From contig CAWKPE010000010.1 of assembly GCA_963851385.1 (NCBI GenBank), positions 124,001 through 188,000 on the forward strand: DNA of 64,000 nt. The letters run 5' to 3'. This document shows positions 46,093 to 57,200 of this stretch, in pieces (positions within the stretch are counted from its first letter, which is position 1; every line of letters starts with the position of its first letter). The DNA comes from CAWEFA01 sp963851385 (GTDB taxonomy: Bacteria; Bacteroidota; Bacteroidia; Bacteroidales; DTGW01). The notes under the pieces were generated by a model. The model was not told the origin of the DNA. It saw only the letters and a program-made list of their open reading frames with translations, and made no database searches. The position numbers and the translations under genes were made by a program.

Positions 46093-46317
46093 TTATTGAA
46101 AAACCGGATTACAGTTTTTATAAGTCGGTATCCGACTTTTTACTAAGTGTATTAAATAACTTTTCGGTAATTCATTTGGATGCTCTTTAATATTAATTTT
46201 TTTCTTAATGAAATCTTTTTTATTCATCTGTAATCTACATTTTATCCAAACTATATCTATTCTTAATTTTAATTGTTCCTTCAATAAAAATATTATTTTC
46301 TCCTGAAATTCTGCCAT
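46093..46317 (-). CDS. Small basic hypothetical ORF upstream of the kinase array
   Basis: The ORF encodes 74 residues, strongly basic and helical (FLLKEQLKLRIDIVWIKC, NKKDFIKKKINIKEHPNELPKSYLIHLVKSRIP), with no recognised domain. Its ATG lies inside the leader block that is duplicated before kinases 1 and 3, which argues against it being an independent gene. I keep it as a weak candidate because the composition is protein-like and no other gene covers 45926-46449. Confidence 0.3.
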   Translation of the reverse strand: MAEFQEKIIFLLKEQLKLRIDIVWIKCRLQMNKKDFIKKKINIKEHPNELPKSYLIHLVKSRIPTYKNCNPVFQ

Positions 46318-46400
46318 TTTTATTTAACTTTATATGTAGAGGGGGGACTTATTTTGCTTTTTTCATAATACATTAAAGCTAATTTTTTTCTCAAAATAAT
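46285..46400 (+). promoter_or_regulatory. Leader/promoter block A of kinase 1, duplicated before kinase 3
   Basis: This block aligns over about 115 bp with 54054-54175. Both share AAAAATATT, a CCTG/AATTC stretch, TTTTTATTTAACTTTA, GTA with a purine-rich run GGGA, TTTCTC and AAAATAAT. The octamer TAACTTTA (46325-46332) resembles the -7 box TAnnTTTG and lies 117 nt before the ATG at 46450. Kinase 2 has TAACTTTA at 50043-50050 and kinase 4 has TATCTTTA at 57999-58006. Confidence 0.55.
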
Positions 46401-46449
46401 AAATTATTATTTTTCATTTTTGTGGAAAACTGTAAACTCTCAGACAAAA

Positions 46450-49400
46450 ATGGACAAAGTAAAAATATGTAAACTTATATTATTTTGTTTAGTCACTTTT
46501 GAAGTTGCTATTTATTCAAATGAACAAAATCTAAATATCGAATTTGATCATTATACCACAAAAGATGGTTTATCAAATGGATATGTAAATTCTATTGTCC
46601 AGGACAGCAGGGGTTTTATTTGGATTGGAACTTTAAGAGGGTTGGATAGATTTGATGGTATTTCATTCAAAGAATATCTTTTTGATCCAAAAGACACCAA
46701 TTCAATTCCGGATAATTTAATTACCGCACTGATTGAAGATTCATCAGGTAATATATGGATCGCGACAAATCATAATTTATGCATGTATAATAAAAACAAA
46801 GATAATTTTTCAAGAAAACTATTTAAGGTAAATAATAAAGTATATGACAACTTATCACTTACCAGTATTTTTATCGACAGCCAAGGGTTTTTGTGGATTG
46901 GATCAAGAAGTGGAATTTTTAAGATTAAACTTTACAAAAACTCGCATATTTACAATAACGTGATTGATGTTGACAGGTATGTCCTGGATGAACCTGATTT
47001 AAATCAATATCACAGATCTATTTCCTTTTCTTTTGTTGAGGATGAAAAGAGAAATATTTGGTTATCCAGTTGTAGTAATAAACTTTTTTATTTCGATTAT
47101 CTAAAAAATAATTTCATTTCTTATGCAATCAATCTTCCGGAATTCAAAAAATTTAATGATGAACAAAAATATATGATTAAAGATCGGGATGGAGATTTTA
47201 TTATTTCAATCGAAGGAAACGGTTTATTGGTTTGGCAGCGTAAAAAAAATAAATTTATTCTATATAAACCAAATGGCACTGAGACTGGTCCATCTGATGA
47301 TATTTTATTTGCACTTGCAGAAGATAATAATGGCATGATTTGGGCTGGAGGAAGGGACAAAGGAGGTATTAATATTTTTAATAAAAAAACAGGTAAATTC
47401 ATGCTTTACAGTCATGATGAGTCTAATCCTCACTCATTAAACACTGATAAAGTGAGTTGTATTTATTATGATAAAACAGGTTCAATGTGGGTAGGTGTTA
47501 ATATAGGTTTAGATAAATACAATCCCAATAAACTAAAATTTAAAAGATATTATAACACCAAAAAATCTGACGGATTGAGTTTTGACAATATTCTTTGTTT
47601 TGAGGAAAGTAAATCAAATGATATCTGGATTGGAACTGATGGCGGAGGATTATATAAATTAAATCGTAGTACAAATAAATTTACACATTATTTTAATGAA
47701 CCATTAAATTCATATTCTCTAAGCAGTAATGCCATTATTTCGTTATGTGAAGATAATGAAGGAACTCTGTGGTTAGGTACTTTTAATGGGGGTTTAGGAG
47801 AAATGAAGAATAATAGTTTTTTTGCCTGGTATCCCAACCCTTCGAATCCGTATTCAATTGCAAGCAGGCATATATGGTATGTGCTTGAAGACAGTAAAAA
47901 AAATCTTTGGGTAGGAACTTTAAATTCAGGATTGGAATTGTTTGACAGAAATAATAATCGGTTTTACCATTATGTCACTAATGATAGTGATTCTACAAGC
48001 CTGACCAATAATGGAATACTTCAACTGTTTGAAGATAGCAAAAATAACCTATATATTACAACATACATGGGAGTGAGCATAATTGACCTGAATGCTTATG
48101 ATTTCAAAAAAATGCCTCCAAAAATTAAATTTAAAAACTTATTGCATAAAAATTATGGAAATAGTTTAAGTAGTAATTGGGTATATTGCGTTGCTGAAGA
48201 TAAAGAAAACAATTTATGGTTTGGCACTATGGTAACCGGTTTAGACAAATATGATCGAAAATCGGGATTGTTTACTAATTATTCTATAAAAGATGGATTG
48301 CCTGGCAATTTAATAAATTCCGTCCTGGTTGATAATCAAAATAATCTATGGCTTGCAACAAATAAGGGGCTTGCAAAATTCAACCCGAAAACATTAAAAG
48401 TCGAAATTTTTGATAATCAAGATGGCCTGCAAAATATGAATTTTAATGGACATGCATTGAAAACAAAAAATGGTGAAATGTTTTTTGGTGGCCCAAATGG
48501 TTTTAATTCTTTTTATCCAAGTCGGATAAAATATAACAAAAAAGTACCTCCAGTTTATATAACCGGTCTAAGAATATTTAACAAAACTGTTAAAACAGGT
48601 GACAGAATCAATAACAGGGTTATTCTGACAAATGATATAAGTATAATAAAAGAGCTTAAATTGACGTACAAAGAAAATTTTATCACATTCGAATTTATTG
48701 CACTTGATCTTGATATACCAAATAAAAATCAGTTTGCCTATAAAATGGAAGGGTTTGACAAAGATTGGATAAAATGTGGAGCTAAACGTGAAGCGAATTA
48801 TACCAATCTTGTTCCCGGAAAATATATTTTCAATGTTAAAGCAAGTAACAATGACGGTGTATGGAACAACAATGGAACATCATTAATAGTAATTATTTTG
48901 CCTCCCTGGTGGAAAACATTGTGGTTTAAATCAATTATTCTTTTACTCACAATGGCTTTAATTTTCATAACTTATTATTTAAGAATTGCATTTTACAGGC
49001 GACGACAAAAAGAATTAACAACAATGGTTAAGCAACGCACTTATGAACTTTTAAAAACAAACAGGCTTTTGACAGAACGGCAATTAAGAATAGAAGAACA
49101 ATCGGAAGAACTTAAAACCATAAATGAACAGTTATTGGCTAGACAAGCAAAAATTGAAGAACAGTCAGAAGAAATTAGTTCAAATAGTGCAAATTTAAAA
49201 GACATCAATAACCAGTTAATTGAAAAACAAAAGTTGGTTTTAAAACAATCAGAACAATTGAAAGAAACCAATCAACAACTGTCGATACTAAATGCAACCA
49301 AAGACAGATTCTTTTCAATCATTGCACATGATTTGCGTAATCCCTTTAATGTTGTTTCAGGATTCTCAGAAATACTATTGAAAAATATAGATAATCTGCC

Positions 49401-49974
49401 TGCTGAAAAAGTTCATAAATTTTTAGACATGATACATGCTTCATCATTAAATGGAAATTATTTGCTTGAAAACCTTTTGCAATGGTCGCGTTCTCAATCT
49501 GGCCGAATTTCTTTTGAGCCTTCCGAATTAAATTTATTTGCTATTGTCGAAGAAAATATAAGATTGGTAAAAGCTGATGCTGAGCGTAAGCATATTCAGT
49601 TCCAACAGTTAATTGATCCTGATGTAACTGTTTTTGGAGATGAAAATATGATTAAAGCAATTTTAAGAAATCTTTTATCTAACGCTATAAAATTCAGTTA
49701 TGAAAAAGGAACAATTATTATAAAATCTTCAACAAATAATCAATTTGTTGAAATTACTGTTGCAGACAATGGCGTAGGAATTTCAAAAGAAACAATTGAT
49801 AAATTATTCAGGGTTGATAGTACAATTACAACTAAAGGAACTGCAAAAGAACCTGGTACCGGCCTAGGTCTTATTATATGCAAAGAATTTATCGAAAAGC
49901 ACAATGGAAAGATTTGGGTTGAAAGTGTTGTCGGTAAAGGAAGCGAGTTTAAATTCGCCCTGCCTTTGAATTAG
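46450..49974 (+). CDS. Kinase 1 of the array: periplasmic propeller histidine kinase
   Basis: I use ATG 46450 (MDKVKICKLILFCLVTFEVAIYS, a signal peptide or anchor); a TTG at 46420 would add ten residues. The 1174-residue protein has about a dozen Reg_prop repeats (GFIWIGT, GNIWIAT, GFLWIGS, GTLWLGT, KNLWVGT and others) to about residue 720. A Y_Y_Y domain follows (FAYKMEGFDKDWI, YTNLVPGKYIFNVKASNNDGVW, LPPWWKT) and then one membrane helix. Next comes a coiled coil with two ERQ/RQ-x-IEEQSEE modules and a related QSEQLKE module. HisKA carries His960 in IIAHDLRNPFNVVSGFSE. HATPase_c has SNAIKFS, VADNGVGIS and GTGLGLIICKEF. There is no receiver or HTH domain. The transmitter is the most diverged of the four, and the Trp-to-His distance is 140 residues. 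Ligand unknown. Confidence 0.92.
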   Translation: MDKVKICKLILFCLVTFEVAIYSNEQNLNIEFDHYTTKDGLSNGYVNSIVQDSRGFIWIGTLRGLDRFDGISFKEYLFDPKDTNSIPDNLITALIEDSSGNIWIATNHNLCMYNKNKDNFSRKLFKVNNKVYDNLSLTSIFIDSQGFLWIGSRSGIFKIKLYKNSHIYNNVIDVDRYVLDEPDLNQYHRSISFSFVEDEKRNIWLSSCSNKLFYFDYLKNNFISYAINLPEFKKFNDEQKYMIKDRDGDFIISIEGNGLLVWQRKKNKFILYKPNGTETGPSDDILFALAEDNNGMIWAGGRDKGGINIFNKKTGKFMLYSHDESNPHSLNTDKVSCIYYDKTGSMWVGVNIGLDKYNPNKLKFKRYYNTKKSDGLSFDNILCFEESKSNDIWIGTDGGGLYKLNRSTNKFTHYFNEPLNSYSLSSNAIISLCEDNEGTLWLGTFNGGLGEMKNNSFFAWYPNPSNPYSIASRHIWYVLEDSKKNLWVGTLNSGLELFDRNNNRFYHYVTNDSDSTSLTNNGILQLFEDSKNNLYITTYMGVSIIDLNAYDFKKMPPKIKFKNLLHKNYGNSLSSNWVYCVAEDKENNLWFGTMVTGLDKYDRKSGLFTNYSIKDGLPGNLINSVLVDNQNNLWLATNKGLAKFNPKTLKVEIFDNQDGLQNMNFNGHALKTKNGEMFFGGPNGFNSFYPSRIKYNKKVPPVYITGLRIFNKTVKTGDRINNRVILTNDISIIKELKLTYKENFITFEFIALDLDIPNKNQFAYKMEGFDKDWIKCGAKREANYTNLVPGKYIFNVKASNNDGVWNNNGTSLIVIILPPWWKTLWFKSIILLLTMALIFITYYLRIAFYRRRQKELTTMVKQRTYELLKTNRLLTERQLRIEEQSEELKTINEQLLARQAKIEEQSEEISSNSANLKDINNQLIEKQKLVLKQSEQLKETNQQLSILNATKDRFFSIIAHDLRNPFNVVSGFSEILLKNIDNLPAEKVHKFLDMIHASSLNGNYLLENLLQWSRSQSGRISFEPSELNLFAIVEENIRLVKADAERKHIQFQQLIDPDVTVFGDENMIKAILRNLLSNAIKFSYEKGTIIIKSSTNNQFVEITVADNGVGISKETIDKLFRVDSTITTKGTAKEPGTGLGLIICKEFIEKHNGKIWVESVVGKGSEFKFALPLN

Positions 49975-50104
49975 CCTTTTCAAAATTCAAATTATTGCCT
50001 AAGAAAATTCACATTCATTTCTCAAATCTTACAATTTTTCCTTAACTTTAATTATAACACGAAATATTTTCTCTTCGCGCATCTTCTTATAATTTAAAAG
50101 AAGT

Positions 50105-53100
50105 ATGATGGATAAGGAAAAAATTAATAAGACACTACTTTTTTATTTTATAATTTTTCTATTAAGTACAAATTCTTTTGGACAATACCAGGATATCGAA
50201 TTTGATCATTATACAACTAATGATGGTTTATCGCATGGTTATGTATATTGTATTACTCAGGATAGTAAAGGATTTATTTGGATTGGAACAGCTAATGGGT
50301 TGAACCGTTTTGACGGATTATCATTTAAATCATATCTTTTCAATCCAAATGATACGAATTCAATTTCAAGCAATGAGATAGATGACTTTATTCAAGATTC
50401 GCTAGATAATTTATGGATCATAACCAACAGAATACTTAATGTCTACAATAGAAACAAAGACAATTTCTCAAAAAAACTTTTTAGGGTAAATAATAAAATA
50501 TATGATAATTTATTTCTCGTCAGCTGCTTTATTGACAGCAAAGGTTTTTTTTGGGTTGGAGCAAGAGGGGCAATTTTCCGGTTTAAGCTTTATAATAATC
50601 CACAGATATACAAAAGTGTCATTGATGCTGAAAGGTATATTCTGGATGAGGATGACTTAGGTGAACTTAACAGAAGTACTACCTTTTCTTTTATTGAGGA
50701 TAAAAAAAATAATATCTGGATAGCCAGTTTTAGTAACAAGCTATTTTATTTCGATAACCGAAAAAATAAATTTATCCCTCAACCAATCAATCATCCCGAT
50801 GCAAAAAAGTTTAGTAACAAACAAAAATTCTTGATAAAAGACCATGATGGGGACTTTATTGTAGCTATTGAATGGAACGGCTTGTTATTATGGAAACGTA
50901 ATGAAAATATATTTAATCTTTATAAACCAAACGGCACTAATACAGGGCCAAATGACAATATTTTATTTGGCCTTGCAGAAGACCGATATGGCCAAATCTG
51001 GATTGGCAGCAGGAACAAAGGTGGAGTGAATATTTTTAATAAGAAAACCGGAAAATTTATTTATTACTTACATGATGAATCGAATCCTTATTCACTAAAC
51101 ACTAATTCCATAAATTGCTTTTACCAGGACAAGACAGGTACAATGTGGATTGGAACGGGGACAAGCAAAGGGATAAATAAATATAGCCCAAATAAGAAAA
51201 AATTCAACCGGTATTATTCTAATCTCAAAAACCCTGACGGGTTAAATTTTAATAATATCCTTTGCTTTGATGAGAGCAAGTCTGGTGATATCTGGATTGG
51301 AACAGACGGCGGCGGATTAAATAAGCTCAACCGGAGAACTGGCAAGTTTTTACATTATATGAATGATCCTTCTAATCCCAATTCTTTAAGCAGCAATTCT
51401 ATCATTTCAATTTGTGAAGATCATGAGGGAACATTATGGTTAGGCACATTTAACGGGGGATTGGCAAAAATGAAAGATAATAAGTTTTACGCTTATTATC
51501 CCGATCCTGCTAATCACAATTCGATTGCTTACAGACATATCTGGTACGTGTTTGAAGATAGTAAAAAAAATCTATGGGTAGCTACTTTAAATTGCGGTCT
51601 TGATTTGTTTGACAGAATAAACAACCGGTTTTATCATTTTACAAAGAAAGAAGGAGATTCAACCAGTATTTGCGATAATGCAATATTGCAACTTTTTGAA
51701 GATAGTAAACACAACCTTTATATTACTACTTACACGGGCGTGAGCGTCATTAACCTGAATGCTTATGATTTTTCCAAAATGCCGCCTGATATTAAATTTC
51801 AGAACCTGGTACATAGGGAAGAACGTAAAAACTGCTTAAGCAGCTATGGCGTTTATTGTGTTGCAGAGGATAAAGAAGGCAATATATGGTTCGGAACCAT
51901 GACTACAGGCATTGATAAACTAGACATGAGTACCGGAAAATTTACCAACTATAATTCAAAAGACGGATTACCAGGAAATTCAGTTAATTCTATCCTGGTT
52001 GACGAAAATAATAATTTATGGTTGGCTACAGATAAAGGATTGGCAAAATTCAACACTAAAACAAAAAAGGTACATGTTTTTGATCGTCAGGACGGCTTGC
52101 AAAATGTAAGCTTTCATGGTTGGGCTTTAAAAACCAAAGATGGGGAAATGTTTTTTGGCGGGCCAGACGGATTTAATTCTTTTTTCCCTAACCGGCTTAA
52201 GTTTAATAAAAACCTGCCCCACGTTGTCATTACCGGCTTAAGAATATACAACAAACAAATAACAGTCGGTGAAAAAATTGATGGTAATATTATTCTATCA
52301 AATGATATTAGCGAAACCAAAGAACTGGTACTTCCTTATAATCAAAATTACATTACATTCGATTTTATAGCACTCGATTATACAATCCCGGAAAAGAACC
52401 AATATGCTTATATGATGGAAGGCTTAGATAAAGATTGGATAAATTGTGGCACTAAACGTGAAACAAACTACACCAATCTTGATCCCGGAAAATATACTTT
52501 CAGGGTAAAAGCATCGAACAATGATGGAATATGGAATGAGGAAGGCACTTCATTAAAAATTATAATATTACCTCCCTGGTGGAAAACATGGTGGTTTAAA
52601 ATGATTCTGGTTTTATTTATTGCATTTTGTTTTGCGTATATTTTATTGAGAATATTTATTAAACTAAAACAATTAGCAAATCAGACTATATTAAATGAAC
52701 GTTACCAGTTAAAAACTTTAATCAATAATATGCCAGATCAAATATTCATTAAGGATACAAAATCGCGTTTTATTATTCTTAACGAAAATACTGTTAGGCT
52801 TATGGGAGGCAGAAATGAAAAAGAATTTATTAATAAAACTGACTTTGATTTTTACCCAAAAGAAATGGCAGATAAATTCTTTAAACAGGAGCAGGAAATT
52901 ATTAAAACCGGATTGTCTTTGATAAATGAAGAAAGTACTCGAAATATAGAAAGAAAGGAATTGTATTTCTCAACAACAAAATGCCCGATAATCAATCAAA
53001 AAGGTGAAACAATAGGATTGATAGGAATAGTAAGTGATATTACAGCTAAAAAAATGGCCCAGCTCGAAATTGAAAAACAAAGCGAGGAACTTAAAAATTA

Positions 53101-54037
53101 TAACATAGTATTAAGTGAGACAAATGTTTTATTGGAAGAACGGCAGCAGCAAATTGAAGAACAATCTGAAGAAATTAAAATGACAAACGAACAACTGATA
53201 GAGCATCAGAAGCGCATTGAAGAACAGGCTGAAGAACTTCGTAGTCACAGTGAAAATTTAAAAGACATAAACGATTTATTAGTCGATAAACAACAATTAA
53301 TACTAAAACAATCGGAACAACTTAAAGAGTCAAACCAGGAATTATCATTACTTAACGCTACAAAGGACAGGTTTTTCTCAATCATTGCCCACGATTTACG
53401 AAACCCGTTTAATGTAGTTTCAGGATTTTCTGAAATACTTTTAAGGAATTTCGATAAATTATCTCCTGAAAAAATTCACAGGTTTCACGAAATGATCCAT
53501 ACTTCTTCGATAAGCGGAAATAATTTATTAGAAAACCTTTTACAATGGTCTCGTTCACAAACAGGCCGGATTTCTTATGAACCTGTTAAACTAAACTTGC
53601 TGGCAGTTACTGAAGAAACCGTCAGATTGTTAGAAGGTGATGCCGAACGCAAGCATATTACTTTTCAACAATGCATTGATTCTCATCAGCTAGTTTTTGC
53701 AGATGAGAACATGCTTAAAACCATTTTCAGAAATCTTATTTCCAATGCTATTAAATTCACAGGTAATGACGGTACAATTACTTTAAAATCAAGTGCCAAT
53801 CAGCAATCAGTAGAAATTACCGTAGCAGATTCAGGTGTTGGAATACCTGAAGACACAATAAGCAAACTATTTCGTGTAGATACAATAGTTTCAACAAAAG
53901 GCACTTCAAAAGAATCAGGTACCGGACTTGGACTCTTGTTATGTAAGGATTTCGTAGAAAAACACAATGGTAAAATATGGATTGAAAGTACAGTTGGAAA
54001 AGGCAGTGAGTTCAAATTCACTTTGCCAGCAATTTAA
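50105..54037 (+). CDS. Kinase 2 of the array: propeller histidine kinase with PAS insert
   Basis: Tandem ATGs open the gene; the signal peptide ends near TNSFGQ. The order is propeller, Y_Y_Y (YAYMMEGLDKDWI to LPPWWKT) and membrane helix. A PAS domain at about residues 866-984 follows (LIQ-like LKTLINNMPDQIFIKDTKSRF, then ENTVRLMGG and PIINQKGETIGLIGIVSDIT). Then come coiled-coil modules with ERQQQIEEQSEE and HQKRIEEQAEE, HisKA with His1096, and HATPase_c (SNAIKFT, VADSGVGIP, GTGLGLLLCKDF). The product is 1310 residues, the longest in the array. The PAS adds a cytoplasmic sensing site absent from its siblings. The propeller half is close to kinase 1 and 3, and the transmitter is nearly identical in DNA to kinase 3. 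The gene starts 130 bp after kinase 1. Confidence 0.93.
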   Translation: MMDKEKINKTLLFYFIIFLLSTNSFGQYQDIEFDHYTTNDGLSHGYVYCITQDSKGFIWIGTANGLNRFDGLSFKSYLFNPNDTNSISSNEIDDFIQDSLDNLWIITNRILNVYNRNKDNFSKKLFRVNNKIYDNLFLVSCFIDSKGFFWVGARGAIFRFKLYNNPQIYKSVIDAERYILDEDDLGELNRSTTFSFIEDKKNNIWIASFSNKLFYFDNRKNKFIPQPINHPDAKKFSNKQKFLIKDHDGDFIVAIEWNGLLLWKRNENIFNLYKPNGTNTGPNDNILFGLAEDRYGQIWIGSRNKGGVNIFNKKTGKFIYYLHDESNPYSLNTNSINCFYQDKTGTMWIGTGTSKGINKYSPNKKKFNRYYSNLKNPDGLNFNNILCFDESKSGDIWIGTDGGGLNKLNRRTGKFLHYMNDPSNPNSLSSNSIISICEDHEGTLWLGTFNGGLAKMKDNKFYAYYPDPANHNSIAYRHIWYVFEDSKKNLWVATLNCGLDLFDRINNRFYHFTKKEGDSTSICDNAILQLFEDSKHNLYITTYTGVSVINLNAYDFSKMPPDIKFQNLVHREERKNCLSSYGVYCVAEDKEGNIWFGTMTTGIDKLDMSTGKFTNYNSKDGLPGNSVNSILVDENNNLWLATDKGLAKFNTKTKKVHVFDRQDGLQNVSFHGWALKTKDGEMFFGGPDGFNSFFPNRLKFNKNLPHVVITGLRIYNKQITVGEKIDGNIILSNDISETKELVLPYNQNYITFDFIALDYTIPEKNQYAYMMEGLDKDWINCGTKRETNYTNLDPGKYTFRVKASNNDGIWNEEGTSLKIIILPPWWKTWWFKMILVLFIAFCFAYILLRIFIKLKQLANQTILNERYQLKTLINNMPDQIFIKDTKSRFIILNENTVRLMGGRNEKEFINKTDFDFYPKEMADKFFKQEQEIIKTGLSLINEESTRNIERKELYFSTTKCPIINQKGETIGLIGIVSDITAKKMAQLEIEKQSEELKNYNIVLSETNVLLEERQQQIEEQSEEIKMTNEQLIEHQKRIEEQAEELRSHSENLKDINDLLVDKQQLILKQSEQLKESNQELSLLNATKDRFFSIIAHDLRNPFNVVSGFSEILLRNFDKLSPEKIHRFHEMIHTSSISGNNLLENLLQWSRSQTGRISYEPVKLNLLAVTEETVRLLEGDAERKHITFQQCIDSHQLVFADENMLKTIFRNLISNAIKFTGNDGTITLKSSANQQSVEITVADSGVGIPEDTISKLFRVDTIVSTKGTSKESGTGLGLLLCKDFVEKHNGKIWIESTVGKGSEFKFTLPAI

Positions 54038-54053
54038 CCTGTTCCTATAGTCA

Positions 54054-54175
54054 AGAAAAATATTTTTTTCCCTGCAATTCCACCTTTTTTATTTAACTTT
54101 AAGAGTAAGAGAAGGGATTTACTTTGTTATTTGTATCGTGTTAATTACAATTCTTTCTCACAAAATAATTACATT
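54054..54175 (+). promoter_or_regulatory. Leader/promoter block B of kinase 3, copy of the kinase 1 leader
   Basis: The TAACTTTA octamer at 54094-54101 is followed by the same kind of purine-rich run, TTTGTT and CTCACAAAATAAT as in the kinase 1 leader. The spacing from octamer to ATG is again 117 nt. Conservation of a non-coding stretch at fixed spacing argues for a regulatory role or a recent duplication of gene plus leader. Confidence 0.55.
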
Positions 54176-54218
54176 TTAAATTTTCAATTTAATTTGGAAT
54201 TACGGATATATTACCAAT

Positions 54219-57200
54219 ATGTACAAAAAAAGAAAAAATAAACTTATAATTTATTGTTGTGTCGTTTTTGGAGTAGCTATCCATTCATATGGACAAAATC
54301 TTGATATCGAATTTGACCATTATACAACTAATGACGGTTTGTCAAACGGGCATATTTATTCTATAATTCAGGATAGTAAGGGATTTATCTGGCTGGGAAC
54401 AGGTGGCGGATTGAACAGATTTGACGGACAATCTTTTATATCCTATCTTTACGAAACAGATGACTCTACTTCTATTTCAGATAATATCGTAAATAAAATT
54501 GTAGAAGACACCATTGGAAATTTGTGGATTTTGACAGGCAGAGGGTTAAATTTATATAATCGGCAAAAAGATAATTTCTCAAGAAAAATTATCAAATCGA
54601 AAAATGAAAAACAAAATGATTTATTAATTATCAGCGGGTTAATTGATAAACAAGGATTTTTCTGGTTAAGTACATGGAATGCCATATATCGCTTCAAATT
54701 ATATAATAAAACTCTTTTACAGAATAAAGTAATTAATGCTGATAAATACTTACTTGATGAAAATGATATAATTCCAAATAATAAAAATATTGTTTATTCT
54801 TTTACGGAGGACAAAAACGGCATTATATGGGTGGCTAGTTTCAGCAATAAACTTTTTTATTTTGATAGTAAACAAAACAGATTTATTCCAAAGCCAATTG
54901 ACCATCCTGAATCAAAGAATTTTAGTGATAAGAACAAATACATTTTTGCCGATCATGAAGGTGATTTAATAGTTGCCATTGAATGGAAAGGTTTATTAGT
55001 TTGGTACCGCAAAAAAAACAAATTCGAGTTATACAAACCTGATGGAATATTTTCAGGTCCAAATGACAACATATTTTCCGGCATGATAGAAGATAACAAT
55101 GGGTTAATTTGGATTGGAACAAGAGATAAAGGAGGCCTGAATTTATTTAATAAGAAAACCGGGAAATTTCAATATTGTCTTTCAGATAAATCAAATCCTT
55201 ATTCGCTTAATTCCAATAAAGTCAATTGTGTTTACGAGGATAAAAGCGGTTCAATTTGGGTGGGAGTCAATACCGGCCTTGACAGATACAGTCCTGATAA
55301 AAATAAATTTAAAAGGTATTTTTTTAACCCGAATAAACCTGACGGGTTGAACTTTAATAATGTCCTTTGCTTTGCTGAAAGCAAATCTGGTAAAATCTGG
55401 ATTGGAACTGACGGAGGAGGATTAAATTTATTAGATAGAAAAACAGGTATTTATAAACATTATGTAAATATTCCAACAAATTCAAACTCAATTAGCAGTA
55501 ATGCAATAATTTCTCTATGCGAAGATCATGAAGGAACTTTATGGCTTGGTACATTTAATGGTGGATTGGCTATGATGAAAAATGAAAAATTCTTTACTTA
55601 TTATCCTGACCCCTTGAATCCTAATTCCATTTCACACAGGCACATTTGGAAAGTATTTGAGGACAGCAAAAATAATTTGTGGGTAGGTACATTATCGGGT
55701 GGCTTGGATTTATTTGATAGAAAAAATGACCTCTTCTATCATTTTACATCTAAGGATGGCGATTCAACATCATTGAACAATAACGGTATTATAGGAATTT
55801 ATGAAGATAGCAGGCAAAACCTTTACATTACTACTTACACAGGTGTAAGCATCATTGAACTAAACAAATATAATTTTAATGAATTGCCTCCTGATATCAA
55901 GTTTAAAAATCTGGTACATAAAGGAAATACCAATAGCATCAGTAGCAATGTTGTGAATTGTGCAAATGAAGATAAAAATGGTAACATTTGGTTTGGAATG
56001 TTGACTACCGGTCTTGATGAATTTAATACTAAAACCGGAAAATTTACTAATTACGCCAAAAAACAAGGATTGCCAGGTAATTCAGTAAGTTCCATCCAGG
56101 TTGATGATCATAATAACCTGTGGCTGGCAACTGACAAGGGATTGGCAAGAATGAATCCGGAGACACATGACGTCCGTGTTTTTGATAAACAAGATGGACT
56201 GCAAAACATTAACTTGCGTGGTTGGTCACTAAAGACGAAAGATGGAGAAATGTTTTTCGGTGGTTATGAAGGGTTTAATTCCTTTTATCCGGACAGTATT
56301 AAATATAACCGACATATTCCCTCAGTTGTTATTACTGGATTAAAAATATTCAATACATCAATTAGAGCAAATGAATTATTTAATAACAGGATGATTTTAA
56401 CAAATGATATTAGTGAAACAAAAGAATTGACTCTGACTTATAAGGAAAATTTTATCACTTTTAATTTTGTCTCAATTGATTTTAATTCACCTGAAAAAAA
56501 TCTTTTAAAATACAAAATGGAAAATTTTGATAAAGATTGGATTCAATGTAGTAATAAACTTGAGGCAAATTATACCAATCTTGATCCCGGAAAATATACT
56601 TTCAGGGTTAAAGCACGCAATAACGATGGTATTTGGAATGATGAAGGCACTTTCATCAAATTAGTTATTTTACCTCCCTGGTGGAAAACAATTTGGTTTA
56701 AGTTGATTTTAATAGCAATGATAATTATTGGTATTTACTCTGCTTATTATATCAGGCTGGCTTTATACAGGAAAAAACAGAAAGAACTTACTGTTATGGT
56801 TCATCAGCGTACCAGGGAACTAGAAAAAACTAATAAATTATTACTCGAAAGACAAGACCAAATTGAGAAACAAACTGAAGAATTACGTGTTGACAGCGCA
56901 ATACAGAAAGAAACAAATGAATTGTTGCAGGAACGGCAATTACTTATCGAGGAGCAGGCTAATGAGCTCCGCACTTACAATAAAAATTTGAGCAAAACAA
57001 ATGAAGTACTTTTAAAGCAGCAAGCTCGTATTGAAGAACAATCTAAAGAACTTCAGGCAAAAAGTGATATACTTAAAGCAGTTAACGAGCAATTAATGGA
57101 ACGACAGTCTCGAATTGAAGAACAGGCTGAAGAACTTCGCACGCATAGCGAAAACTTAAAAGACATCAATGATCTATTAGTTGAAAAGCAACAGTTAATA

